DNA of 64,000 nucleotides from Ascidia mentula (Eukaryota; Chordata; Ascidiacea; Phlebobranchia; Ascidiidae), in the NCBI GenBank assembly GCA_947561715.1, contig OX387199.1:2361001-2425000 (forward strand). Reading direction: 5' to 3'. Below, in pieces: positions 1 to 12,300 of this stretch (positions are counted from its first letter, which is position 1; every line of letters begins with the position of its first letter). A model generated the notes under the pieces. That model did no database searches and was not told where the DNA came from. It saw only the letters and a program-made list of their open reading frames with translations. A program made the translations under genes and the position numbers.

Positions 1-1338
1 ATCTGGGTCATAACATTTCTGGTAACACTGCATAGTTTTGAGATCTGCTACATACATGATTCTGTTGCTTTTGTGTTCCCTTTGTACATTATGACAGTAT
101 CTTGATTTTTCAATGTCATAAAGTATTACATCAGTTGATGGAAAATGTGTCCATCTCTTGACATAACCATTTGGATTGTTAATCTTCACCAGCATCGTTA
201 TGTATTCAGCAAGACTCCTAAAATGACTATCATCCAATTGGTGGGCTTCAGGCGATAGTTTTTTGTCCATTGAGCCTGAAGTTCTTTGTGCATAGTTTTG
301 CTTGGGCAGTGTCAAATAAGATTCACGTTTTGTTGAAATCGAGATAATTTTATATTCAGTTTCAGAGCAAACATTGGAAATGAGTGAAGCCATAAACACA
401 CATTTTTCTCTGGAAGATTGCTTAAGTCTGCAGTTGCTAAACTTTTTTCTCTTAGAAATACTGGAGTCACAGTAATGATACTTGCAACAACATGTCCCTA
501 TGTTGAGTGCAGGGTTTATTGGAAACTTGCTTTCAGGAGACAGTTTGAGCTCAGTTAGTTTACCCAGCTTGCTGGACATAAACAATCGAAAGTTCCGATT
601 TTTTGTGTAAACACCTTCATCCACAAACAACACTTTACTCCCATCTGATTTTTTGGTCATTAAACTGTCATAATCCAAAGATGGGCAACAGGAAAATGTT
701 GAGTCCTTACCTTTTCGAGCTGATAAGTGAGCTTTCAAATTTGCAGAAATTTTGTGGACAAAGCACCCACATTCAACATTATTTTTGAACACAGCTGAAG
801 GCAAGTGGAAAATCAAGTGCTGGCTAAATTTGGCATCGGTGGTTGAGTCCAACACTAATACATTTTCTTCATTTGCATCAATGTCAAACATTGTTTTAAT
901 GCAGTGGCAAACATATTGAATCCAAACGGCGACCATTGCATTGCCATCCTTATCTCTGTTTGCTGTTCGATCAAATTCAAGGTCAAAGTATAAATGACAA
1001 GGTTTACCATCCTGTATTACCTCATAAAAATGTCTCTTTCCTTCGGGAATATCTTTATAATAAAACCAAAATTCGTCAAACCCGGATACGCCAAAACGTC
1101 GTGTTCCACTTTTGCTGCTACTTACATTATCTTTGTTTTCGACTGAAAATACCAGTGTTTGTTCACACCGCGACTGTGAAAAAAATATGGCTTCGTTCTG
1201 TCTGTAGAAGAGCGACCAAATAGGAGCAATGGCTTCTGTTTCGCATAACCTCGGTTTGTAACTTTCTCTTAAAGGATTTCTTTCAAATGTTCGACAGCGC
1301 TTTTCCAAGCGAAGTTGTCTGATCTTGCTGCTCGTCAT
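1..1338 (-). CDS. PRIMPOL: PrimPol, DNA primase-polymerase (5' part, runs off left edge)
   Basis: An open frame of 446 codons runs from an ATG at 1338 to the window edge without a stop or intron. PrimPol is an archaeo-eukaryotic-type primase that re-primes stalled replication forks in nucleus and mitochondria. Visible hallmarks: the FWFYYK block near residue 90, the metal-binding DxE pair in FDLEF (D119, E121), the SxH motif in FSQHLIF (S172, H174), and the third metal aspartate D240 in FVDEGVYTKNRNFRLF. The start of the zinc knuckle is present (C415, H422, C442); the fourth ligand, expected a few residues on, lies beyond the edge. Human PrimPol is 560 residues, so about a fifth, including the RPA-binding tail, is missing here. 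Spacing to the human motifs is close, except that the insert between motifs II and III is shorter. A duplicated promoter-like block lies upstream at 1638-2017. Confidence 0.95.
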   Translation of the reverse strand, partial: MTSSKIRQLRLEKRCRTFERNPLRESYKPRLCETEAIAPIWSLFYRQNEAIFFSQSRCEQTLVFSVENKDNVSSSKSGTRRFGVSGFDEFWFYYKDIPEGKRHFYEVIQDGKPCHLYFDLEFDRTANRDKDGNAMVAVWIQYVCHCIKTMFDIDANEENVLVLDSTTDAKFSQHLIFHLPSAVFKNNVECGCFVHKISANLKAHLSARKGKDSTFSCCPSLDYDSLMTKKSDGSKVLFVDEGVYTKNRNFRLFMSSKLGKLTELKLSPESKFPINPALNIGTCCCKYHYCDSSISKRKKFSNCRLKQSSREKCVFMASLISNVCSETEYKIISISTKRESYLTLPKQNYAQRTSGSMDKKLSPEAHQLDDSHFRSLAEYITMLVKINNPNGYVKRWTHFPSTDVILYDIEKSRYCHNVQREHKSNRIMYVADLKTMQCYQKCYDPD

Positions 1339-1637
1339 GCTCGCATACAGATCACATCTCACATATTCTATATCGTTAATAAGCGATAAAGTAGGCTATG
1401 ACAAAAAAATTTTGCAAAAGCAAACATATACTATTGAGTGAGTCAGCACTTTTATTGATACGTAAAGTAGTGATTCAGCTTGTTTTTGTAAAAAAAAAAT
1501 AACTGATATTGGCGTAAACATGACGTGTAAAACAAAAAATTGATGGTTAAATCTTATTACTAAAAATAAATATGTAGGTGTACGTTTTGCTCCTATCCAA
1601 TTTATGTAAGGTATTCACCAAATGAAACATTTTTTTC

Positions 1638-2017
1638 AGGATTCTTCACAAGCGAGCACCACAAATTAAACACTATCTGCTTCACAGCAGCGTTATATAA
1701 CGAACTAAAGCTTGCTCAAACGGATGTGAGAGATGGTTCATGCTGTCCGGTATTCGATCGCTGATTGGCTGATCTGCTTCGATAGGTGAATCAAACTACG
1801 TCATCGCTGACGTCACGCCCTCTACCGCCCTCCCGATGCTTAGCGCTCGGTCGAGTGCCAACCCTTGTCTTCTTCTCGTAGATGTGATTGGTGGATAGAA
1901 CGCACGTAAGGATAGAAATCATAATCTGCACGTCTTCTCTTCCAACTCCTCCACGAGAAACATCTCCACTCACATCCATATACTGGGCACTGCACGTGGC
2001 AGTGTGCCCTCATTTTG
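1638..2017 (-). repeat. 380-base direct repeat, copy 1, with promoter-like motifs on the minus strand
   Basis: This block recurs at 2658-3037 with an exact offset of 1020 bases and about nine substitutions (roughly 97-98% identical). Read on the minus strand it has, in order, a CCAAT box (1891-1887), a full CRE palindrome TGACGTCA (1815-1808), a second CRE-like TGACGTA (1803-1797), another CCAAT box (1768-1764) and TATATAA (about 1700-1693). That order resembles a promoter firing towards PRIMPOL, whose ATG is about 350 bases downstream. A minus-strand open frame is also kept in both copies, so coding origin or an unknown mobile repeat remain possible. Confidence 0.7.
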
Positions 2018-2657
2018 TTGCGTGTTATGTCTTGTAAGAACTGTTTACTCTTTCTGTGGCAAATATACCCAAATGACATTCTTCAAAACTACAGGGAGAG
2101 TTACTACTTTCGCATACCAGCATATGACACCGCAGTATCTTGAATCAAGCATGCCTCAGAAAAACCCTTATAAAATCGCATTCACCAGCACTAAAGACAC
2201 GGTCAACCCACCTGTATGAAACAAACTTATTTGCAGTCCGATACCGCACCACATCCGACTTTAGTTTTTAATGGACTGCAAGTGGTTGTACAATTGCTTT
2301 CCAATTACCGCAAGATGACGCTATAGTTCAGTTCATCTTTGAAAATTCACGATTTAATCCCAAATGACTTGAGGAGACTGTCATTTCAAAATGCGTCTTA
2401 ACACAGGGTTACTATTTCCCTTAACCAAAAAATAAGCACACTGCCATTGACGCAGCATGTTATGACTCGTTAAACTTGTGTCGCATAAATATGTGATATT
2501 TATGTAACCATTTTAAAATCGAGGGATAAAACACTACACTGAAAATTAATACAGAAATATTTGCCATTCAGTTTTTCAACCAGTCAATTGTTTAAATACT
2601 ATAACTTCCAATTTCGAACAGTGTTGTCACAGTCATTAAAAATCCGCTCAGGCGCTA

Positions 2658-3037
2658 AGGATTCTTCACAAGCGAGCACCACAAATTAAACACTATCTGC
2701 TTCACAGCAACGTTATATAACAAACTAAAGCATTCTCAAACGGATGTGAGAGATGGTTCATGCTGTCCGGTATTCGATCGCTGATTGGCTGATCTGCTTC
2801 GATAGGTGAATCAAACTACGTCATCGCTGACGTCACGCCCTCTACCGCCCTCCTGATGCTTAGCGCTCGGTCGAGAGCCAACGCCTGTCTTCTTCTCGTA
2901 GATGTGATTGGTGGATAGAACGCACGTAAGGATAGATATCATAATCTGCACGTCTTCTCTTCCAACTCCTCCACGAGAAACATCTCCACTCACATCCATA
3001 TACTGGGCACTGCACGTGGCAGTGTGCCCTCATTTTG
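2658..3037 (-). repeat. 380-base direct repeat, copy 2
   Basis: Second copy of the block at 1638-2017, keeping the CCAAT, CRE and TATATAA motifs. No gene is visible directly downstream of it on the minus strand before copy 1. A weaker resemblance continues outside: 2306-2341 and 3162-3198 share a segment around CCGCAAGATG and TAGTTCAGTT, so the original duplication may have been longer and been reshaped by indels. Confidence 0.7.
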
Positions 3038-4375
3038 CACCAACTTTGTCTCAACATTGCTCGGTAAGGCAACTTTACTAAATCTTCCAAAAGAGAAATT
3101 TCATCTATGAACCGAGCGTTTGCATTTTTTGTCCAATGACCACGGGTGAACGTAAACTAATTTTGCCGCAAGATGCTGCTCTAGTTCAGTTAATTTCTTT
3201 TTTAGTGTTTTTACGACTAAGATTGACCTCGTTGGGTGTTTGTATAAGGGAACATGTTGATGGTGACCAAACGAGAAGTTTACAGCACAAATGTCTGTCA
3301 CTAATTGACAGAAAGGCTAACGTTTACAGCATATCTCGTGCAAAGTCTTGTTGTAAATGAACAGAATCTATTCCAGTAAATATGTCATTATTTTAACATA
3401 GAGCGGCCCAAATTGTTAGGTTGTGATGCTTCCAGCAACAATAAAATGCATGCAGTGAGGAAATGCTTGTGATTTATTTAAGTACATTTAACACGGAATA
3501 TAAGAATGATGTACAATACTGCTCTACATGGTATCCTCAAAGTTTTGAAAAGTTGTTCGTTCAAGACAGAAAGCGCCACAAATCCTCACGTTTCCATTCT
3601 TAGTTGATGAATCCAAGTCGTATCCAAGTGAATTTGAAATATATGGTTCGGTCTGCATGGTATTCGTGAAACCAGTTGTTTGACGATTGCACTGTTTGAA
3701 AAACCAGAAGATTCATTTATAATCTCCACCACCTAAAAATAACAAAGGTGTTTGTTGCGCAACATTACGTAAAAGTGGAAGCGGGAAAATGCATTTGTGC
3801 CTTGAGCAGAGAATCCTACAGAACTTCATTTTTTTTGCAATGCAGGTTTGAAATTCAGCAAGGTTAGTTGGAAATTTCTCGTGGGAAAGTAGAGTGTACT
3901 TTACTGCATGATTTTAAGGTAGGCAATAAAGTTAAATCCAATGTTTTTGCTCAACTCTTCGGGATTTAGGTCAATATTGAAGTAAGCTGCCGAGTGATTT
4001 AACGCCTGTACTGAGATAATCTGATTTTCAGGGGTGCCCAGCATGGCGCTAAAACTTTTCTCGTGGTAAAGCAAAGCAGCTCATCGCTTTAATAATACTT
4101 ATTATCCCTTGAACATCACGTTTTATGTAACATTGAAATTTAGGTTACATTGGATTATAAGAAAGTTGCAATTAAACTGTAGGTTATATATACTGCGTCT
4201 GTACCATTTTGCGTGGGTTCGACAATATGACTGATTGTTGTTTTTAATCTGAAAACAAGCTTTAGTAATGGACAACAGCAAATACTAATACTTGTTTGTC
4301 AAAAATCGTGCTTATTGCCTGCATGAGACTCAAATTTTATGTAGTGCTCGAACATATTAAAAAAATGTCTTTAAA

Positions 4376-4490
4376 TTGCTTAATACTGCTCTTCTGGCAA
4401 ACTTTATTGTATTTACGTTTCTCGACGTTTCGGCTATTATGCGAGAAACGTAAATACAATAAAGTTTGCCAGAAGAGCAGTATTAAGCAA
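4376..4490. repeat. Perfect 49-base inverted repeat with 17-base spacer
   Basis: Arms 4376-4424 and 4442-4490 are exact reverse complements, starting TTGCTTAATACTGC and closing at TTTCTCG. The flank just after the right arm (ATGCCTGGCAGCAT) recurs at about 54923 after similar sequence, and a weaker version (ATGCCTGGCAACA) at about 6848, so the palindrome probably belongs to, or inserted into, an interspersed repeat family. The absence of any mismatch implies recent origin or gene conversion between the arms. Confidence 0.85.
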
Positions 4491-6372
4491 TAAAATATGC
4501 CTGGCAGCATCAGTAACAATTTACTGACTTTAAAGTTTCAAATATTGAAAACACACCTCTTGATGTGAAGCTAATGGGACTCCAAAGTGCAAACCCGCAG
4601 GCTTGATTGCGTCTCGCGCCTTTTTCGAGGTGTTAATTGGATGCAGGAAGTGTTGCAACGAAACAAGCCGCAACCTCGCGTTTCTTCTGATGTGTGTTTG
4701 CTTGGGTGCAGCCATTTTTTTTCGGCACAGCGTTAGTTTTGGCATCTTTGTCAGCACAAGTATTCAAAAAGTAGCGGTCATGCAAGAGAAGGTGATTTGG
4801 TTGAGTTTGTTATGCAACAACATGCCAGGTCCCTTGGTATAGTTAACAATTAATCGTAGCAGCTGGTTTAGTTGAATGTAATTTAGATAGGTGTGTGACA
4901 TGCATCAAATTTTAACTGCTGCAGAATGCGGTCGTATTTGATCCATTTCTGAACTTGCTTGTTTGCATGTGTACAGCTGGTGTTGTTTGCGCAGTGAGAC
5001 AACTAGTGTTGAGTCAGCAACTATTCTGTTATTTGGTGAAGACAATTCGCGAAAATGTCATAACGCGTATTTCTCCCGATCAAAAATCCAGTTATGTATC
5101 GACGCATGGTTAACGATATCGCAATACATCGTTTGAAGTCGAGACTCGGACCGCCGAGACAAGTCAAATAATATTGAAAGCTTGCAGTCATTTGAACCTG
5201 CTTGCCCTCAACACCCGCTGCTAAGGGTATTTGGTTCCACAGGCAACAAAGCGAGTATAAATCTTATTTGCGTAACACAATTTGCGCTGGCCTGCGACGC
5301 TACAGAGCCTCACAGCTTGTATGTGGGGCATCGCGCCACTAGGGCAATTAAAAGGAATCCCGCTGCGAATTGGTGGAAAAAGTTAATTCCTGTCGTTTGG
5401 GTTGAAAGAGCTGAGCAAGAGAAGCCGTGTGAATCAGTGAATGTAACTTTTATGTTGACTGGACTCTTTTTCTCATATGCGGTGAATGAGTCATGTTATA
5501 TATTGGAGTGTTGGGCTGCGTGAAGTACTTTCTAGTGGCAGGTGATAAAAACATCGTTGGATTTTAAGAGTTAGTTTAACTTTGTGTAGATGTTGACAAG
5601 AAACAGCGAGTTTATTTTGTCAGAAATCTTCTGTAACATAGTTCCATTGTCCATGTTTCGTAAACATAATTTCATCCAAATAGTACCGTTGCTTTATGTA
5701 AACGTGAAGCACAAATGTATTTTTTTTGCCACGCAATTCTTCTGTCCAGAACACGAGTTTGATTTTCATGAATTCATGAATGTGTAAAGTGGTGATCGCG
5801 AGTTTTGCGTGTAACACATTCAGCTTGACAGGTTTAAGTGCTTTTTCAATATTGCGAGGTTATAATTTGTAGGAAGGCGCAAGCAAGAAAAAGATGAAAA
5901 GCTCGTACTTGCTTGCGCAATAATCACTTTCCGAGTCTGAACCGGCACAAAGGTCGCTGACGCATTCTCCGTTACCGAGACGCCTTTTTTGTTTTTTTCC
6001 TAGCTTCTCGTCGCTCCGTTTCGTTCTGTTCGGCAGTCTACGAGCTACAGTGCAGTTTGCGCGCTTGCATCCCGGATACAGCGCTTTCAGTATGTTTAGG
6101 GCGTTACGAAGAAACTATGTTTTTTTGAAGTTTTTCTCGCTTGTAGGCAGCAAAATAAAGCAAACGTTGTGCTCAATTAAACATGTCATTTTTTTTTGTT
6201 GGCAGTTTGTTTTTCCACAGCTACAGCAAACTCATTTACGACTTGCTCACCATTTTGTACATGTGCGCTGTGGTACGACAAAACCGTGTAACAAGACCCG
6301 TGGTTCATTGAACAAGTTTCCTCTGGTGGGTTTACGTGAAAGAACAAGAAGCGAAAAAACTTCGTCGCCAAA

Positions 6373-9300
6373 ATGTGGCATTTAGTGGAGAAGATATCTG
6401 AACAGGTAACACGCGCCGTACCTTTATTGTCTAAATCGAAATTCGACACCAACACCATCAGTGTGGAAGTAATTTGTTGTACGAACTTAACTAGTTTCTG
6501 CCATGTGTGTAAGTTTCGAAGCATCGTTTCAATTCCCTTGCTCTAAGTCATGTTTTTGGAAGATTTTTCTAACGTAGTCGCGGACCAGGTAGGCTATAGA
6601 AATAACAAACAATTTATGAATTTTGGTTCAACCGTTATGTTTGTGATTATTTGATTCTTTTCATAGGTGACCAAGTACAGCACATTCCTGGGACAACTGT
6701 GGTACATTCTGGTCTTCATCTTTCGCCTGATTGTTGTGGTTACACTTGGTGGAGCAGGTTAGTCCGTTTTTATTTCCGCATTCACGCGACACCTTCTTGA
6801 TTAATTGTTCTAATTGTGCCCGAGAGACAGATTATTTAAATATAAGATGCCTGGCAACAACAGCAACATAATATATTCTAAATTCATCGCCAACAAAAAT
6901 ATATGACGCGATTATGATATTTTCCAAAAGTAATGTCACGATTGTGCAACTTTCCAACGTGGATTGGTCGTATCAGTGAATTTTTAAGCGTTTTGCAGCC
7001 AGATTGCTTGTGGTTGGCAGCTTATTGCGTCATTCGCACTTACGTCACTTTTACCGTTTTTTTGTCCGCGCGTGGTTTTAACTTGCTCTGCGCCTAGGAA
7101 GGTCTCGGTGGTAAACAACGTATGGATTTGTCGCAAAATCGAGGTGCGAGATTCAATCAACTCCACATATCGTTGGAGATAAAAAAAAACGAATGACAAG
7201 ATACGAGTCTCTCAAAACTCTATAAACAAAAAAAAGCATCTGAAAGCGAGAAAGACAACGCCCTGAATAGTACAAGTTGGTTGTTTATCACAAACCTCTG
7301 CAGATTTCAGGCCATTGTCCGGTAATAATCCATCGACACACATACTTAATAATGCGTCCAGTTTCCCCCCCTTCGCTTATCTCTACAACCGCATCAATGG
7401 ACCACGAATGTAGGTCAGGCCCCGGGTCCACACCCTTTTCGTGGACGACCAATTGACCGTTTGTTCTATTATAACAATAACGTCGCTATGTGGCCCGTTC
7501 ACCACTTGGGAACACATATTCCATTTCAAACCACACTCGGTTTCCGGGCCTAGAGGCGTTGAATGGTTCAAAAACTCGAGGGACCAGGCTTAAACCGGTT
7601 TCAACCGGTTTCAACCGGTTTTAATTATACGTGTATCAATGCAAGGCATGTGTACTTTCAAAATTTACTGTTTGTAAGAGTAAAAGCGAAAAGCCGAATT
7701 AATTTGAACATTATGAAGACTTTTTGTGGTTAAGAACCTTAAACCGCACTTGTGTAGTTTATCTTTGCAGAAACAAAAAAAATAATTAATTTTTGGAAGC
7801 CTCGTATTTATAATCTGCAAAAAGGATCGCATATTTTTCTGAAAAAAATCGTCGTCTGCGCATGAAGGCGATAAATTCGTCAACTGGCGCGTTAACTCTT
7901 TGGAAGAAAGCTGACTCCGCATTAAGTGTCAATACATGTTGCTGCATATGCAAACCATTGCAACATTAAACTGCGAGCTTGCAAATAACTTGGGAGTATT
8001 GTCACCTTATCGATCAGCATCGCCCGCGCATCGTGCTTTCTGCTGATAGATTTCGAATGTATCATCCTTACACTCCGTGTGTACTTCGAGCGGTTTGGGA
8101 ACGCGCAGTTTAGGCTCTTGCCAAGCCCTCGAGTTGCGTAAGAAAAGCCTGCGCTAAGCTCCTTAAGAAGACTTTTCGGAAAATTTAAAGCGACTGTCTG
8201 GAGGGCCAGACGACTTGCCTGGGATACTGAAGTGTTTTTGTTTTCGTTTAAACTCGGCGAATCACCATCAGAAATGCGTTTTTTACTGCAACGTTTTTGT
8301 GATTTGTCATTATTGCAAAAATATTGTTTTCAAATGTCCCAAATAGCTCAAGTATTCGGATAGGTTTTAAAAATTGTTAGCTGCGCCGTTAAAATAAATT
8401 TTGTTTGAAACGAAAACATTTTAGAAGCATCGCTTGAGTGGGGTATGGCGACATTCGCGCAGTGGGTTGCTTTTATTTTACAAAGCTCTCTCAAGAAGTG
8501 AATGCGTCGCTCAGAAATCTCAACACGACTTAGCGAACGAGCAGGAGTGCCACTTTCTTGTGAATTGGGTTCTCCAGGCATTCTAAAACTCGATAAACCT
8601 GTAATTGGTTCATTGTTCTTTCGAATCGATCACATCGCTTGTCGTTGTTCGATACACAAGCGCTTATTGCTCGCGAAGCAGTCGCGAAGTCGCCAAGACC
8701 TGCTTCTGTGAGTTCACTTGCCCACTGGCGATGCTTCCACGTAATTTATTGACTGTCGTGTGGAAATTCACGACGCCGTCACACATTCCTGCCAAGTGCG
8801 CCACATACTCAATTGCCAAACACAAGTTTACGGAGATTGGTGACCATTTCAACTGTTTAGAATGCCCTAAAAACATCTTTGTTGCGTTTGAGGGCTGCTA
8901 CATACGTCACCAAATATTAATATTTAATTATCAAACTTTGTGCATTATTATTAAGTTGCATTTGCACCCAAATATCGCAGCTTTCGCTAGGACTTACTGA
9001 TGTCCCAAACGTGTCGCATACTTTTCGTCTCAATACGGCATTGGCATCCTGTAAAATTTTTCTGATAAAACATGCATAGAATGTGTTGAAAAGTACGTTT
9101 GGCGACAGGTGTGGACGTGAGTGTCTCTCAGCGTAACCCATATGTTACTTGTGCGCAGTGTATGGCGATGAACAGTCGGCTTTCAAATGCAGCACAGACG
9201 TTGTGGGTTGCCAAAACATCTGCTACAACGAATTTGCGAAGATATCACATATGAGATTCTGGGCTTTCCAAGTAAGTTCCACTAACATCGCGAAACAATG

Positions 9301-12300
9301 CTCATAGGGAGTTGCGGTGGTTACTTGCTCGAACTCATCTGTCAGTAACCTGCAATATAGCTCCAACATTTTTCGACGTTAATATTTCCATATTTAGAAG
9401 TATTTAAAAGTAAAGCAGCGAATATTCGTTCTATCATTGCCAATTTCAATATTTTGTGATAAAAAAGAAATTGGAATATTATTTGTATGAACTGTAATTT
9501 ATACAAAACAACAACAAATTATTCAGCTGCTTGCGGTCGCGACGCCGACAGTCTTTTTCCATTTCTACTCTCTCTACATTTCTGGAGAGATTCAAAAGTT
9601 GAAAACGTCCGAAGATCAGCTGAAGCAGTTGGAAGATGGTGATGGGGAAGCTCTTCTCAGTGTAAGTCGCACAAATGTTGGAATCTCTTCGGCGCCAAGA
9701 AACGCAACCGTATTTTTGCACCATAGTAAACGTGGTATTGCGAATAACATGTGCAATTATTGGTAGCATGTTATGCACATTTGTGGCCACTCTTCCAGAC
9801 ACTCTTGAAGCTTGCAAAACAGCTTTTACACTAGCACTAATAATACCTCGCCCATTTAGCATCCATTAAACCTCCCAGAGTGCACGAATCAAAATAAAAA
9901 GCGCCATTGTCCATTACCCTCGTGACCCAGTAAGCAAGGGTAATTTCTCTTATTCGGACGTGATTGTTATTTCAAGTGGTTCGACTTGTTTACGTGTTTG
10001 TGTACTCTGCCCCTGCAACGACCGACCGACTCGCCAGGAGATGCCAATCTCGTGCGTTTGAGTTGAGCGTTGCAGACAAATGATCTCTCTGTTTATTTTT
10101 TCGACGATTTACAGACGCTTGTACCTCGTCAGCGCTTCTCATATATTTCAAAATGTCACGGCTAGACCTTTTCTGCGATGTTTTGTCATCCAAATAACGT
10201 TTTATTACGCAGTTTTTTTAGCCCTTCGCTGCTGCATGGAACCCTAAATTTGTTTCGTTGCGAGTTGTCTATTAATTAATGACTTCGCAATACCGAAGAA
10301 ACATTTTTAAAGTTATTTAGCCGAACAATTATCAAAAGCGCCATACCTTCGCGAACTTATGCGGCGCAAACCGTGGTATTGTTTTTATTCTGACCCACCA
10401 AATAATAGCGTTTGTTATTATCTTGAAATATTTTGCTACGTTTTTTTACAAATGCTTGTATGATTTCTATGCAGAACGAGAAGGACATCCGCAAGATGAC
10501 GAAACGTAAGAAGAGTATCGGCAACGTAAAAGTACGACGCGTGTATTCCGGCAATGAGCTGAAAGAGGTACACGTAACGTTTCACACTAATTAATACGGT
10601 GAAACTGTTGTTTATTGCTGGTGTTATAGGCATGATGTTACTTATGCAAAAGACAATATTTTATGGATTTTCACACGAGATGGTGGGGTTATTTTCCCAT
10701 TTATAAAATTACTCAAACGTAATTTTGTTGGTAAATCCGCCATTCCTGATGTGTCGTTTCACGCGTGTGTGAAACCCGATAACTGTCAGCGGTTCGTGAC
10801 GGTTTTAAACAATGCAAAGAGGCCTAATTTCTTGGAAGGCAAACGCGAAAAGTGGAACATTGAATTGTTAAATGTCGTCCAAACGCACAATGCCTTCACA
10901 AACCCCCAACAATAACAACAGGTGTTTCGAACAATTAAAAGTCGAACTTGCCAAAGTTGGCAAGTGTGTCGTTGCTCCATGGGAGCAGCTGGACGAAGTG
11001 GGCCATGGTCTTTCACAGACTGCCCATAATCCGTGAATTCACAGTTGGATTTTATGCGATTAAACACTCTGGGTTCACACGGGTGCAAAATATCCCACGG
11101 CTCAGCAGGAAGCACTCGTCCACCATTGGTGGGATATCGCTTTTCGTGTTAAGCGCGTTACGAAAAAACAATCCGAGGTGTTTTGGGGCTCTTGGAGGAT
11201 TGAATCGCAGTGATTTAATACACTCTCAGATCGGGCTTAGTGATATTCGTAATATTATGCTTATGATAAGCAATGTGGAGACCTTTTAGGTCGAAACAGT
11301 GGCCATCTGTCTGCAGCTTATACGCATATTATGCTTATGTTTACTGTCATGGGGGTATAAGTTGGCTGTTGTACGAGACCATTAATACGTCTAATATTTG
11401 TGGTTGAAATTAAAGTCGCATCCACCCTTTGGTATAAGTATACACATGTGAAAGCTCAATGGTTTTAAACGCCGTTATATTTCTTAATGTTGGATAAAAA
11501 TTCGCATTTTTCCGCCAAATTCGTTTCATGGATGGGTGTAAACCACAAGAACCTTTCAAACCATACGCCATTTTGTGATTCTACAAATCTGGACGTATTT
11601 AAGAAGCAATTTGCGACGTCCCTTTTGCGGGCGTTCATCGAATTAGGACACTTCCCACCTCCTCGTAACACGAGCCACGATTTCAGCACGTGTTTCCCGC
11701 GTATCCGCCCCTGCTCAATCCAACAACCCGTCCATGCAGTCGATAATTTCGTCCGATTCAAATGACGTGGTTGCATTTATCTAACGATTGTTACAAACGG
11801 CGTGGATGTAATTGGTGTTTGTTTCACCAAACGTCCGTGAACACCCCCCAGTAGGGCAATTTGCGCTACCTGAAAAAATTTTCATACCATTATGGGTTTA
11901 CCAAAGTTTGACTAACAAGTATTGCGGGTTATTTCCACATCCTTAAATGAATTGAAATCACCAAATGCGAATACGTATGGTTCATAGTAAGAATTCAATT
12001 ATTTCCATTTAAATTCTGGCACTTCTCCCTTACTACTTTATGGGGTGTCAAAAAAATTACAAGATTTTTGTTGGAGTTTCATGTGGTAACCTATATATCG
12101 TAATGCGGGTTTTTACGTTTACCAACAGGTGCTTTACACAAACAAGATCCACTACGCCTATTACTTCAGCATCATCATTCGACTCACTATGGAGGGACTC
12201 TTCATATACATAGGCTACAACATCTTCAAGCTCATGGTATGATACATTTTCTGATTCACAATTGAATGTTTTCAAATAAGGTACACTAGTAAATCTTCAT

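Larger units (their letters stand above)
1339..6372. other. Intergenic region between PRIMPOL and the connexin gene (divergent)
   Basis: I find no convincing coding gene in these 5 kb. It holds two copies of a 380-base block (1638-2017 and 2658-3037), a perfect inverted repeat (4376-4490) and, from about 5900 to 6372, pyrimidine-rich sequence likely to be the promoter and leader of the connexin gene. Short open frames here show no recognisable domain and no convincing splice partners. Confidence 0.6.

Noticed and set aside
1791-2079. Arg-rich minus-strand frame kept in both 380-base copies as a coding exon
   Set aside because: The same DNA carries promoter motifs in order, the copies are too alike for conservation of the frame to be informative, and no homologous protein is recognised.
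7420-7560. Second Harbinger-like element near GGGTCCACAC
   Set aside because: Only one end matches convincingly; the other end and target duplication could not be matched.
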